A stretch of DNA of 64,000 bases, from contig JAQIJC010000001.1 in NCBI GenBank assembly GCA_036946405.1, forward strand, positions 2,115,001 to 2,179,000, given 5' to 3'. Position numbers and translations under genes: made by a program. Positions 44,248 through 57,249 of this stretch are shown piece after piece (positions within the stretch are counted from its first letter, which is position 1; each line of letters begins with the position of its first letter). Origin of the DNA: Sphingomonas phyllosphaerae (GTDB lineage Bacteria; Pseudomonadota; Alphaproteobacteria; Sphingomonadales; Sphingomonadaceae). Under the pieces are notes generated by a model that did not search any database, was not told where the DNA came from, and worked only from the letters and a program-made list of their open reading frames with translations.

Positions 44248-44639
44248 TCCTTGTCGATTCCGGCGTGTGGATCGACTATTTCGGCGGCGCGCGCACGCTG
44301 CAAACAGAGTGGCTCGATGCGCAACTGTCGCGGCGACGGTTCCTGATCGGTGATCTGATCCTTGTGGAAGTCCTGCAAGGTTGCCGCACCGATCGTCAAT
44401 TCGAGACGCTGCGCACCGCGCTCGGCAGCTTTCGTTCGATACCGATCGTAGACGACGTCGTGGCGCTTCAGGCGGCCCGCAACTATCGCACGCTGCGTGC
44501 CCGGGGCATCACGATCCGCAAGACGATCGATACGCTGATCGCCACCCGCTGCATCATCGACGGCGTTCCGCTTCTCTACAGCGACCGGGACTTCGTGCCG
44601 TTCGTCGCGCATCTGGGCCTGCGCTCCGCCATGGCCTGA
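44244..44639 (+). CDS. vapC: VapC-family PIN-domain toxin ribonuclease
   Basis: A 131-aa PIN-domain protein. Acidic metal-binding residues are in place: Asp in MILVDSGVWIDYF, Glu in LILVEVLQG, Asp in IRKTIDTLIA and Asp in YSDRDF. VapC toxins cut RNA, often initiator tRNA or rRNA, and slow growth; the target here is unknown. It starts with GTG within the vapB stop. The pair stands alone between pgi and the GH2 gene. Confidence 0.92.
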   Translation: MILVDSGVWIDYFGGARTLQTEWLDAQLSRRRFLIGDLILVEVLQGCRTDRQFETLRTALGSFRSIPIVDDVVALQAARNYRTLRARGITIRKTIDTLIATRCIIDGVPLLYSDRDFVPFVAHLGLRSAMA

Positions 44640-44651
44640 CGCCCCCCCCTC

Positions 44652-44733
44652 GGGCCGGGTCCCGCTTCCTCAACGACGGTCGTTGCGATGAAGCGGGGTT
44701 CGGGATCGTATCCGGGGCGACGGGGCGGGTAGT
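44652..44733. repeat. degenerate REP-like inverted repeat
   Basis: CCGGGTCCCGCTTCC...GATGAAGCGGGGTTCGGGATC...CCGGGGCGACGG has the order of the elements at 55251 and 57121, with mismatches. It lies between the convergent vapC and GH2 genes and may end both transcripts. Confidence 0.55.
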
Positions 44734-44742
44734 GCGGCTGTC

Positions 44743-49442
<4,700 letters not shown>

Positions 49443-49447
49443 TCTAT

Positions 49448-49462
49448 TGATAATCATTCTCA
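49448..49462 (+). promoter_or_regulatory. near-consensus Fur box
   Basis: TGATAATCATTCTCA follows the 7-1-7 Fur consensus (TGATAATNATTATCA) with only a C for A at one place. It begins 6 nt after the MFS stop codon and ends 38 nt before the start of the following small gene, which has its own GGAGG. It therefore most likely controls that gene in response to iron. Confidence 0.75.
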
Positions 49463-49500
49463 TCTAATCTATGCACTGATCCGGTTGTGGAGGATCGGGC

Positions 49501-49878
49501 ATGAGTGTCGTCGCACCGCCGCTATCGTCGCCGTCGCGCGGGATTGCGTATCTGCTGCCGACGCTTGCGCGCGGGTGGCGCGCGGCACGTGATCGCCATG
49601 CCTGTACGCAGCAACGCCTGCACCGCTTGCTCGCGCCGCATGGGACCGGGATGCTCGCGCCGGTGTTCGACAGTCTGATGGCGTTGTACGAGGCGGCGTT
49701 GGGACGCGACTTCGCGGTCGGGACCGCGGCAGCACTATCGGCCGACGAGCGGATGCTGGTCGACCTGCTCGACGGATCGCGGCCGCAGCGCGCGTGCATC
49801 GACTGCCCGGAGGGCGCGGCGCGGGCGCTGCATTGCTCGATCTGCTCGACGCGGATCATGCTGGCGATGATGGGGTGA
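49501..49878 (+). CDS. small cysteine-rich protein under probable iron (Fur) control
   Basis: A 125-aa protein with GGAGG 7 nt before the ATG. It is helical in its middle (residues ~30-90). A C-terminal CxxC-x9-CxxC group (Cys99, 102, 112, 115) could bind zinc or an iron-sulfur cluster; another Cys is at 35. There is no signal peptide or membrane segment. I do not recognise the family. The Fur box in front suggests a role in iron saving, iron-sulfur repair or siderophore uptake, but only the regulation is supported by sequence. Confidence 0.72.
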   Translation: MSVVAPPLSSPSRGIAYLLPTLARGWRAARDRHACTQQRLHRLLAPHGTGMLAPVFDSLMALYEAALGRDFAVGTAAALSADERMLVDLLDGSRPQRACIDCPEGAARALHCSICSTRIMLAMMG

Positions 49879-49902
49879 TGTCGACGTCCGACGGAAGGTG
49901 GC

Positions 49903-50655
49903 TCAGTCGATCGTCGGCTGGAGTTGCGCGCTGACCGAGCGCACCGCGTCGCGAAGCAGCGCGCGGGTTTCGTCCAGCGACACCCGTGCGGCACGCCCGG
50001 CGACGAACGGGACGGTCAGCGCGGCGCGTGCGGCACCGTGTTCGAGCACCGGTGCCGACAGATCGGTGATCCCTTCCAGCATCGGGCTGGGGGTGACCGC
50101 ATCGCCCTCCGCGACCAGCGCGTCGAGCCGTTCGTCGAGCGCGGGATCGATGTCGCCCCCCGCGTCGCGGACTTCCGCCACCATCGCCGCGCGGACCGGC
50201 GTCGGCTGGAAGGCGAGCAGCACGCGCCCCGAGTTCGAGCGGTGCAGCGGCCGGCGATAGCCGACGCGCACTGCGAAACCCGACAGGCCGGGCGCCTCGA
50301 CACCGGCGATGACCACCATCTCGGCGCCCGATGCGACCGCCAGATGGCAGCTTTGCCCGGTGGCCCGCGCAAGCCCCTGCATTACCGGCAGTGCGGTGAT
50401 GGTGAGATCGCGTACCGGCGGACGACCCATGCCGAGCGCAAAGAGCCGGTTGGTGAGACGATATCCCTCATCGTCGCGCGCGATGTAGCGATGCTCCTCC
50501 AGCACCTGGAGCATGCGGAAAATCTCGCCGACCGATCGGCCCAGCGCGCCGGAGATATCGGACATCGTCAGGGCCTGTTCGGAGGTGGCGAGCAGTTCCA
50601 GAATCTCCAGCCCCTTCTTGAGCGCGGGAGCCTGATAGCGGGGCGGGGTCGTCAT
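49903..50655 (-). CDS. IclR-family transcriptional regulator of the deoxy-sugar operon
   Basis: A 250-aa protein. The N-terminal winged helix (LKKGLEILELLATSEQALTMSDIS, GEIFRMLQVLEEHRYI) is followed by an IclR effector domain (GLARATGQSCHLAVASGAEMVVIA, RPLHRSNSGRVLLAF). The ATG is at 50655. It is divergent from the sugar operon and shares a 154-nt promoter region with a perfect palindrome. By analogy with KdgR-type regulators the effector may be a keto-deoxy sugar acid of the pathway. Confidence 0.9.
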   Translation of the reverse strand: MTTPPRYQAPALKKGLEILELLATSEQALTMSDISGALGRSVGEIFRMLQVLEEHRYIARDDEGYRLTNRLFALGMGRPPVRDLTITALPVMQGLARATGQSCHLAVASGAEMVVIAGVEAPGLSGFAVRVGYRRPLHRSNSGRVLLAFQPTPVRAAMVAEVRDAGGDIDPALDERLDALVAEGDAVTPSPMLEGITDLSAPVLEHGAARAALTVPFVAGRAARVSLDETRALLRDAVRSVSAQLQPTID

Positions 50656-50713
50656 GGTCGGCGTATCCTAGCTTCGCGGAACCGACCACGCCAGCAAAGA
50701 GACGGTCGCGCGA

Positions 50714-50730
50714 ATGAAAGCATCTTTCAT
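50714..50730. promoter_or_regulatory. perfect palindrome, probable IclR operator
   Basis: ATGAAAG-CAT-CTTTCAT is a 7-3-7 palindrome midway between the iclR start (50655) and the operon start (50810), in a locally A+T-rich stretch. Its place suits repression of both genes. Confidence 0.6.
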
Positions 50731-50809
50731 ATTTCAATTGCTTGATCAGCCTTCTAGGTTGCCGGTTCGGTGATCGCGCGACAAGATCAAGCCGAGAGAG
50801 GAAGCGTGC

Positions 50810-52111
50810 ATGTTCCAACACTTGGCCCCCGGTTCATCGCCGCCCGATCGGCGGTGCGATGCCTTGCCGCGGTTCGGGATGGGAACGGCGGCGATCGGCA
50901 ACCTCTATCGCGCGATCGATGACGCCACGGCGGAGGCGACCGTCGCCGCGGCCTTGGACGCCGGAATCCGTTACTTCGACACCGCACCGCATTACGGCTT
51001 CGGGCTTGCGGAGCGGCGGCTCGGCGCGGCGCTGGCGCGGCTCGATCCGGAGCGAACGCGTGCGGTTTCCACCAAGGTCGGGCGCGTGCTCGCGCCGACC
51101 GACGCGGCGGGGGTGCGGCATGGTTTCGTCGATGCCGATCCGTTCGAGCCGGTGTTCGACTATACCGCCGACGGGATCCGGCGGTCGTTCGACGCGAGCT
51201 GTGCGCGGTTGCAGCGCGATCACGTCGACGTGCTGCTGGCGCACGATCTCGGGCGGCTGACGCATGGCGAGGCGCATGAGCGCCACCTGCGCGACTTTCT
51301 CGACGGCGGCTATGCCGCGATGGTGGCGTTGCGCGAAACCGGCGCGGTCGGCGCGATCGGGGTGGGCGTCAACGAGGTTGCGGTGTGCGAGGAATTGCTC
51401 GATCGCGTGCCGCTCGACGTGATCCTGCTGGCGGGGCGCTACACGTTGCTCGATCGCAGCGCGAAGCCGTTCCTCGATCGCTGTGCAGCGCAGGGTGTGC
51501 GCGTCATCATCGGCGGCGCGTACAACAGCGGCATCCTCGCGCGTGATCCGGCGGACGCCGACCCAGCGCAGTCGCATTACGATTACGCCGCCCCCCCCGC
51601 GACGCTGGTGGAGCGGACCCGCGCGCTCGCGCGGACCTGCGCCACCGCGGGCGCGGCGCTGCCCGCCGCCGCGATCCAGTTTCCGCTGCGGCACCCGGCG
51701 GTGGCGTGCGTGCTCGCCGGCCTCGGCAATCCCGAAGAGGTCGCCGATCTGCGTGAGCGGATCGCCGCGCCGATCCCGGACGATCTGTGGCCGGCGCTGG
51801 AGGCGCGCGCGCCCCAGCAGCTGATCCTGCTCCACCCCGACGACAATGTGATGATCTGCGTCGCGCCGATCGCGGCGGGCGACCTGCTGCCGGTGTCGGG
51901 CGGGACGATCCCGGCGCGCGAGGGCGTGACGGTCGGGCACAAGATCGCGCGCCGCCCGCTCAACGCGGGCGACAAGGTCATCAAATATGGCGCGCCGATC
52001 GGGTCGATGACCGACGCCGCGGCGGCCGGACAATGGGTCCATATGCACAATATGAAGAGCGACTATATCGCCAGCCATACGCGCAGCACTATGACGGAGC
52101 GGCGCGCATGA
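50810..52111 (+). CDS. fusion: aldo/keto reductase (L-fucose dehydrogenase-like) + UxaA-type SAF domain
   Basis: A 433-aa protein. Residues 1 to ~335 are an aldo/keto reductase of the D-threo-aldose 1-dehydrogenase/L-fucose dehydrogenase type: GMGTAAIGN, FDTAPHYGFGLAERRLG (catalytic Asp and Tyr), STKVGR (Lys) and LLAHDLG (His). Residues ~338-433 are a SAF domain as found at the N-terminus of altronate dehydratases (LLHPDDNVMICVAPIAAGD, VTVGHKIARRPL, HMHNMKS). SAF is normally the small subunit or N-terminal part of UxaA. Here it is joined to the reductase, while the large dehydratase part is the next gene (ATGA overlap). The enzyme would oxidise C1 of L-fucose to the lactone and supply the SAF part of the dehydratase. 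Confidence 0.85.
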   Translation: MFQHLAPGSSPPDRRCDALPRFGMGTAAIGNLYRAIDDATAEATVAAALDAGIRYFDTAPHYGFGLAERRLGAALARLDPERTRAVSTKVGRVLAPTDAAGVRHGFVDADPFEPVFDYTADGIRRSFDASCARLQRDHVDVLLAHDLGRLTHGEAHERHLRDFLDGGYAAMVALRETGAVGAIGVGVNEVAVCEELLDRVPLDVILLAGRYTLLDRSAKPFLDRCAAQGVRVIIGGAYNSGILARDPADADPAQSHYDYAAPPATLVERTRALARTCATAGAALPAAAIQFPLRHPAVACVLAGLGNPEEVADLRERIAAPIPDDLWPALEARAPQQLILLHPDDNVMICVAPIAAGDLLPVSGGTIPAREGVTVGHKIARRPLNAGDKVIKYGAPIGSMTDAAAAGQWVHMHNMKSDYIASHTRSTMTERRA

Positions 52112-53310
52112 TCGAGGCATGGCAACGCGCCGACGGGCGCAAGGGCATCCGCAACACCGTCGCGGTCGCCTATCTGGTCGAGTGCGCGCATCATGTGGCA
52201 CGCAAGATCGTCGACAAGGCCGACGACGCCGACGTGCATCTGATCGGCTTTCCCGGCTGCTACCCCAACGCCTATGCCGCGCGGGTGATGGAGGCGGTGA
52301 CGACGCACCCGAATGTCGGTGGCGTGGTGATCGTGTCGCTGGGCTGCGAAAGCTTCGATCGCGAGCGCCTGCAACAGGTGATCCGCGACAGCGGCCGCCC
52401 GGTCGAGCTGTACGTCATCCAGCAGACCGGCGGCACCGCGGCGACGATCGCCGCCGGGCTGGACGCCGTCGCGCGCGTCAAGGCGCAGATCGCCGACGTG
52501 CCGCGCGTGCCGATGCGCGTCGACGAGCTGATCGTCGGCACGATCTGCGGCGGCTCGGACGGGACCAGCGGGATCACCGCCAACCCGGCGGTCGGACGCG
52601 CGTTCGACAGACTGGTGGCGGACGGTGCGACCTGCATCTTCGAGGAAACCGGCGAGCTGGTCGGGTGCGAGGGGATCATGGCCGATCGTGCGCTGACCCC
52701 GGAGCTGGGCGAGGAGATCATGGCCTGCGTCCGCAAGGCCGAGGAATATTACACGATCATGGGCTTCGGCAGCTTCGCGCCAGGCAACGCCGAGGGCGGA
52801 CTGACGACGCAGGAAGAAAAGTCGATGGGGGCGTATTCCAAATCGGGATCGTCGCTGATCAGCGGGATCATCAAGCCCGGCGACGTGCCGCCGGCGGGCG
52901 GGCTGTATCTGCTCGACGTCGTGCCCGATGGCGAGCCGCGCTTCGGTTTTCCGAACATTTCCGACAATGCCGAAATCGTCGAGATGATCGCGTGCGGGTG
53001 TCACCTGACGCTGTTTACGACGGGTCGCGGGTCGGTGGTCGGATCGGCGATCGCGCCGGTCATCAAAATCTGCGCCAACCCCGAGACGGCGAAGCGGCTG
53101 GCGGCGGACATGGACATCAACGCCGGGCGTATCCTCGAAGGCGACGCGACGCTCGACGAGGTCGGCGCGGAGATCGTCGACGCGATCATGGCGGTGGCCG
53201 GCGGCCAGCCGAGCGTGTCCGAGGCGCTCGGGCATCGCGAATTCATCCTGACCTACAAGGCGTTCGACCCGGTGGGGCCGGCGTGCCTGCCGGTCGCTGC
53301 ACGGAGCTAA
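52108..53310 (+). CDS. UxaA-family dehydratase, large catalytic subunit (probable L-fuconate dehydratase)
   Basis: A 400-aa protein matching the C-terminal part of altronate/galactarate dehydratases. Motifs: GRKGIRNTVAVAYLVECAHH, GFPGCYPNAYAARV, VSLGCES, ICGGSDGTSGITANPAVG, FEETGELVGCEG and LFTTGRGSVVGSAIAPVIKI. It lacks the SAF domain, which sits at the end of the preceding protein. Such enzymes use iron to remove water from sugar acids. Split UxaA-type genes serve in L-fucose breakdown in Campylobacter jejuni, which supports L-fuconate as substrate here. Its ATG overlaps the stop codon of the fusion gene. Confidence 0.85.
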   Translation: MIEAWQRADGRKGIRNTVAVAYLVECAHHVARKIVDKADDADVHLIGFPGCYPNAYAARVMEAVTTHPNVGGVVIVSLGCESFDRERLQQVIRDSGRPVELYVIQQTGGTAATIAAGLDAVARVKAQIADVPRVPMRVDELIVGTICGGSDGTSGITANPAVGRAFDRLVADGATCIFEETGELVGCEGIMADRALTPELGEEIMACVRKAEEYYTIMGFGSFAPGNAEGGLTTQEEKSMGAYSKSGSSLISGIIKPGDVPPAGGLYLLDVVPDGEPRFGFPNISDNAEIVEMIACGCHLTLFTTGRGSVVGSAIAPVIKICANPETAKRLAADMDINAGRILEGDATLDEVGAEIVDAIMAVAGGQPSVSEALGHREFILTYKAFDPVGPACLPVAARS

Positions 53311-53313
53311 GCA

Positions 53314-54045
53314 ATGGAAGGCCGGTTGAAGGGCAAGGTCGCGTTGATCACCGCGGCGGGCAACGGGATCGGGCGCGCCGCCGCGCTGCGCTATGCCGCC
53401 GAGGGCGCGCGGGTGATTGCGACCGATATCGATGCGGGCGCGCTGGCCGGGCTCGACGGGTGCGAACGGCGGGCGCTCGACGTCACCGATGCGGCGCAGA
53501 TTGCCGCGCTGGTCGAAGAGGTCGGGCGGATCGACGTGCTCGCGAACATCGCGGGCATCGTCCATGCGGGCACGATCCTCGACATGAGCGATGCCGAGTG
53601 GGAGCAGGCAATTGCGATCAACATGACCGCGATGATGCGGACGATCCGCGCGGTGCTGCCAGGGATGCTCGCGGCGGGCGGCGGGGCGATCGTCAACATG
53701 TCGTCGATCGCCAGTTCGGTGAAGGGCATCCCCAACCGCTTCGCCTATACCGCGACCAAGGCGGGGGTGATCGGGATCACCAAGGCGGTCGCGGCCGATT
53801 TCGTCGGGCAGGGGATCCGCTGCAACGCGATCTGCCCCGGCACGGTCGATACGCCGTCGCTTCAGCAGCGGCTGCGCGACACCGGCGATTACGAGGCGGC
53901 GCAACAGGCGTTCGTCGCGCGGCAGCCGATGGGGCGGCTGGGGCGCGCGGAGGAGATCGCGGCGCTGGTCGCCTATCTGGGCAGCGATGACGCCGCCTTC
54001 ACGACCGGCGCGGTGCATGTCATCGACGGCGGCTGGGTCAATTGA
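53314..54045 (+). CDS. SDR-family dehydrogenase (probable 2-keto-3-deoxy-L-fuconate dehydrogenase)
   Basis: A 243-aa classical short-chain dehydrogenase. Nucleotide motif ALITAAGNGIGRAAAL, an NIAG in place of NNAG, the Ser of SSIASSVKG and the YTATK catalytic pair are visible, as are NAICPGTVDTP and the C-terminal GGWVN. Asp in ATDID after the second strand points to NAD+. By its place between a dehydratase and an FAH-family hydrolase it probably oxidises C4 of the keto-deoxy acid, like LRA5 of the L-rhamnose route. It starts 3 nt after the dehydratase gene. Confidence 0.88.
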   Translation: MEGRLKGKVALITAAGNGIGRAAALRYAAEGARVIATDIDAGALAGLDGCERRALDVTDAAQIAALVEEVGRIDVLANIAGIVHAGTILDMSDAEWEQAIAINMTAMMRTIRAVLPGMLAAGGGAIVNMSSIASSVKGIPNRFAYTATKAGVIGITKAVAADFVGQGIRCNAICPGTVDTPSLQQRLRDTGDYEAAQQAFVARQPMGRLGRAEEIAALVAYLGSDDAAFTTGAVHVIDGGWVN

Positions 54046-54055
54046 GGAAAATCGC

Positions 54056-54901
54056 ATGAAGCTGGTACGTTACGGGGCGCCGGGCGCCGAGAAGCCCGGG
54101 ATGGTCGACGCTCAGGGGCAGGTTCGCGACCTGTCGGCGCATGTTTCCGATATCGCGGGCGTGGCGCTGGGCGATGCCGAGCTGGCGCGGCTGGCGGCGA
54201 TCGATCCGGCGACGCTGCCGGTGGTCGAGGTCGAACGCTACGGCCCGTGCGTCGGCGCGGTCGGCAAGTTCCTGTGCATCGGGCTTAATTATTCGGACCA
54301 CGCCGCCGAGACCGGCGCGACCGTGCCGAGCGAGCCGGTGATCTTCACCAAGGCGACCAGCGCGATCATCGGCCCCGACGACAATGTCCAAATCCCGAAA
54401 GGCTCGACCAAGACCGACTGGGAGGTCGAGCTGGGGATCGTGATCGGCAGCGAAGCGCGCTACGTCGACGAGGCGGATGCCGAGCGGCATATCGCCGGCT
54501 ATTGCGTCATCAACGACGTGTCGGAGCGCGCCTTCCAGCTTGAGCGGCAGGGGACGTGGGACAAGGGCAAGGGCTGCGACACGTTCGGGCCGATCGGGCC
54601 GTGGCTGGTGACCCGCGACGAGGTCGCCGATCCGACCGCGCTGGGCATGTGGCTGGAGGTCAATGGCCAGCGCTATCAGGACGGGTCGACGTCGACGATG
54701 GTCTACAAGCCGGCGTTCCTCGTCAGCTATGTCAGCCAGTTCATGTCGCTCCAGCCCGGCGACGTGATCTCGACCGGCACGCCGCCGGGCGTCGGCATGG
54801 GGCAGAAGCCGCCGGTGTTCCTGACGGCGGGTGACGTGATGGAACTCGGGATCGAAGGGCTTGGGCAGCAGCGCCAGACCGTCGTGGCGTATCAGGCATG
54901 A
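54056..54901 (+). CDS. FAH-family hydrolase (probable 2,4-diketo-3-deoxy-L-fuconate hydrolase)
   Basis: A 281-aa protein with GAGGAAAAT before its ATG. The catalytic and metal motif of the fumarylacetoacetate hydrolase family is clear: FLCIGLNYSDHAAETG, WEVELGIVIG (metal-binding Glu), VSERAFQ, KGCDTFGPIGPW, DVISTGTPPGVGMG. It is close to LRA6-type enzymes, which split 2,4-diketo-3-deoxy acids into pyruvate and lactate. Its end overlaps the next start (ATGA). It is the last carbon-cleaving step of the operon. Confidence 0.88.
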   Translation: MKLVRYGAPGAEKPGMVDAQGQVRDLSAHVSDIAGVALGDAELARLAAIDPATLPVVEVERYGPCVGAVGKFLCIGLNYSDHAAETGATVPSEPVIFTKATSAIIGPDDNVQIPKGSTKTDWEVELGIVIGSEARYVDEADAERHIAGYCVINDVSERAFQLERQGTWDKGKGCDTFGPIGPWLVTRDEVADPTALGMWLEVNGQRYQDGSTSTMVYKPAFLVSYVSQFMSLQPGDVISTGTPPGVGMGQKPPVFLTAGDVMELGIEGLGQQRQTVVAYQA

Positions 54902-55245
54902 CCGAACGCCACGTCCTGCTGGTCGATATCGCCGACGAGCCGGAGGCGGTCGCGGCCTATGAGGCGTGGCACGCCGCCGGCGCGGTGCCGGCGCCGGTGA
55001 TCGCGAGCATCCGCGCGGCGGGGATCGTGGCGATGGACATCTATCGCACCGGCGGGCGGCTGGTGATGGTGATGGAGACGGATGAGACGTTCGATGCCGC
55101 GGTCAAGGCGGCGGCGGATGCAGCCGATCCCGACGTGCAGGCGTGGGAGGCGAAGATGGACGCGTACCAGCGGCGTCTGCCGTGGGCCGCGCCGGGGGTG
55201 AAGTGGGTAGAGGCGCGGCGGATATTCTCGCTGGCGGAGCAATGA
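54898..55245 (+). CDS. L-rhamnose/L-fucose mutarotase family protein
   Basis: A 115-aa protein of the RhaM/L-rhamnose mutarotase fold. The pattern YEAWHAAGAVPAPVIASIRAAGI-A-D-IYR-GGRLVMVME, and the C-terminal RRLPWAAPGVKWVEARRIFSL, fit the family. It would interconvert the anomers of the free sugar before oxidation. It is the last gene of the operon, translated from an ATG overlapping the previous stop. The substrate, fucose or rhamnose, is inferred from the neighbours. Confidence 0.82.
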   Translation: MTERHVLLVDIADEPEAVAAYEAWHAAGAVPAPVIASIRAAGIVAMDIYRTGGRLVMVMETDETFDAAVKAAADAADPDVQAWEAKMDAYQRRLPWAAPGVKWVEARRIFSLAEQ

Positions 55246-55250
55246 TTCAC

Positions 55251-55340
55251 CCGTCGTCCCGGACTTGATCCGGGACCCCGCTTTTCTGTCGTATGCGTGG
55301 GTAAGAAGCGGGGTCCCGGGTCAAGCCCGGGACGACGGGG
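55251..55340. repeat. long REP-like inverted repeat, copy A
   Basis: CCGTCGTCCCGGACTTGATC at the left end and the inverse CGGGTCAAGCCCGGGACGACGG at the right end (two mismatches) flank AAGCGGGG/CCCCGCTT. The same element is at 57121-57208, with a worn copy at 44652. It lies between two convergent genes and may end transcription. Confidence 0.85.
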
Positions 55341-55348
55341 CGCTTTCG

Positions 55349-56986
55349 TCAGCCCCGCAGCCGGCCCTCCAGTAGGTCCAGCTCGCGGGTCAGCTTGCGG
55401 CCGGTTTCGCTGCCGATCGCACGGGCGCGTTCCAGTCGGAACACCTCTTCGCGCTCCGCACGGATCGCCGCCAGTCGCAACACGCGGTCGATACGCTCGT
55501 TCTGCTGGATCACCGCCAATTCGGGCTCGCCGTCGACGCGGACGCGGATGCGCTCGCGGTACAGGTCCATGATCCGCGTCGCCGCCTCGGCAAAGACGTC
55601 GGCGTCGTCGCGGTCGCGCGAGAGGTCGTGCTGCGCGCCGTCGACCGCGCGGATCGCGGCGCGCGCCGCGGCGACGCGCGCGCGGTTTTCCTCGCCCTGC
55701 TTCGACGGTTCGGGGGGCAGCGCAAGCCCACGCAGCACCAGCGGCAACCCGATGCTCGCGGCGACCAGCGAGACGATGATGACCCCGGCGGCGAGTGCGA
55801 TCGCGAGGTCGCGCGCGGGGAAGGGCGATCCGTCGCTCAGCGCAAGCGGCAGCGTCAGCACGCCCGCCAGCGTGATGACCCCGCGTACTCCGGCGAGCGA
55901 CATCGCCGCGAACACCCGCCAGTCCGGGCTGCGCAACGGCGAGTCGTCGACACCGCGGCGCAGCACGGTCAGCCGGAACGACACCCACACCCAGAGGAAG
56001 CGCAGCCCGGCGAGCACCGCGACGATCGCCAGCACATACAGCGCCAGCCACCACGGATTGTCGTGGTTGGTGAGCCGCACCGTCTCGCGCGCGCCGGCGA
56101 GGATCACCGGCAGTTGTTCACCGAGCAGCACGAAAATGATGCCGTTGAGCGCGAACTGGATCGTGTCCCACACCGAATTGCGCCGCATCCGCGTGGCCGG
56201 GAGCGCTTGGCGCGACAATTCGGCGAAAGTCATCGTCACCCCGGCGGCGACGACCGCGAGGATCCCCGAGGCGTGGACGTGCTCGGCGGCGATATAGGCG
56301 ATGAACGGGATCAGCAGGCTGACCAGCACCTGCGACCCCGTATCCTCGCCGAAGCGGCGCGACACCCACGCCTTGGCGCGCGTGATCGCCAGCGTGGTCA
56401 CGACGCCGATCGCGATCCCGGCGGCGGCAAGCCATACGAAGCTGCCGGCGGCATCGGCGAGCGAGAAGGCGCCGGTGAGCGCCGCGGCGATCGCGAAACG
56501 CAGGCAGACGAGGCCGGAGGCGTCGTTGAGCAGCGCCTCGCCCTCGAGGATGTGCATCATCCGGCGCGGGATCGGGACGCGCGCGGCAATCGCCGATACC
56601 GCGATCGGATCGGTCGGCGACACGACCGCGGCAAGCGCGAACGACACCGCGAGCGGCATTGCCGGGATCAGCCAGTCGATGAAGAAGCCGACCCCGACGA
56701 CGGTGGTCAGGACCAGCCCCAGCGCCAGCTCGACGACCACCGGCACGTCCTTCAGCAATTCGTCCTTCGGGATGCGCCAGCCGTCGATGAACAGCAGCGG
56801 GGGCAGGAAGACGAGGAGGAAAAGCTCCGGATCGAGCGTCACCCGCAGGTTTGCCGCCATGCCGATCGCTGCGCCGAAGGCGATCTGGACCAGGGGAGCG
56901 GGGATGTTGATCGGCAGGATGCGCGCGATCGCGCCGCTGATGACGACGGCAAACAACAACAACAGAACGATCGAGACGACTTCCAA
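55349..56986 (-). CDS. Na+/H+ antiporter (CPA1 family)
   Basis: A 545-aa protein with about 12 membrane segments followed by a cytoplasmic tail of some 150 residues. Family signs: LFLLVFLPPLLFIDGW, VVSPTDPIAVSAI (ion site), HILEGEALLNDASGLV and MSLAGVRGVITLAGVL. TTG at 56986 follows a perfect AAGGAGG; no ATG fits the conserved start. It exchanges Na+ (or K+) for H+ across the inner membrane. REP-like repeats flank the gene on both sides. Confidence 0.9.
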   Translation of the reverse strand: MEVVSIVLLLLFAVVISGAIARILPINIPAPLVQIAFGAAIGMAANLRVTLDPELFLLVFLPPLLFIDGWRIPKDELLKDVPVVVELALGLVLTTVVGVGFFIDWLIPAMPLAVSFALAAVVSPTDPIAVSAIAARVPIPRRMMHILEGEALLNDASGLVCLRFAIAAALTGAFSLADAAGSFVWLAAAGIAIGVVTTLAITRAKAWVSRRFGEDTGSQVLVSLLIPFIAYIAAEHVHASGILAVVAAGVTMTFAELSRQALPATRMRRNSVWDTIQFALNGIIFVLLGEQLPVILAGARETVRLTNHDNPWWLALYVLAIVAVLAGLRFLWVWVSFRLTVLRRGVDDSPLRSPDWRVFAAMSLAGVRGVITLAGVLTLPLALSDGSPFPARDLAIALAAGVIIVSLVAASIGLPLVLRGLALPPEPSKQGEENRARVAAARAAIRAVDGAQHDLSRDRDDADVFAEAATRIMDLYRERIRVRVDGEPELAVIQQNERIDRVLRLAAIRAEREEVFRLERARAIGSETGRKLTRELDLLEGRLRG

Positions 56987-57120
56987 GGCGCGCAGCCTCC
57001 TTCGGCATGGGGATGAGGAGGGGATCGCCGGAAGTGGCGCCGGGCGCAACCGTTCAGGGCGCTGATCCGGGTCGCTGCAATGATTTGTCTTGGGGAGGGC
57101 GAGCCGTCCCAAGGAGGTAT

Positions 57121-57208
57121 CCGTCGTCCCGGACCTGATCCGGGACCCCGCTTCTACCTTGGCGTCGACAAAGGAAGCGGGGCCCCGGGTCAAGCCCGGG
57201 GCGACGAA
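57121..57208. repeat. long REP-like inverted repeat, copy B
   Basis: Same design as the element at 55251: CCGTCGTCCCGGACCTGATC at the left and a CGGGTCAAGCCCGGGGCGACG inverse at the right, with AAGCGGGG/CCCCGCTT inside and a short variable loop. It lies between the thiolase and CPA1 genes. Confidence 0.85.
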
Positions 57209-57249
57209 GGGAGGGCGCGCCGCGACGACAAGGTTCAGCCCGCGGAAAC

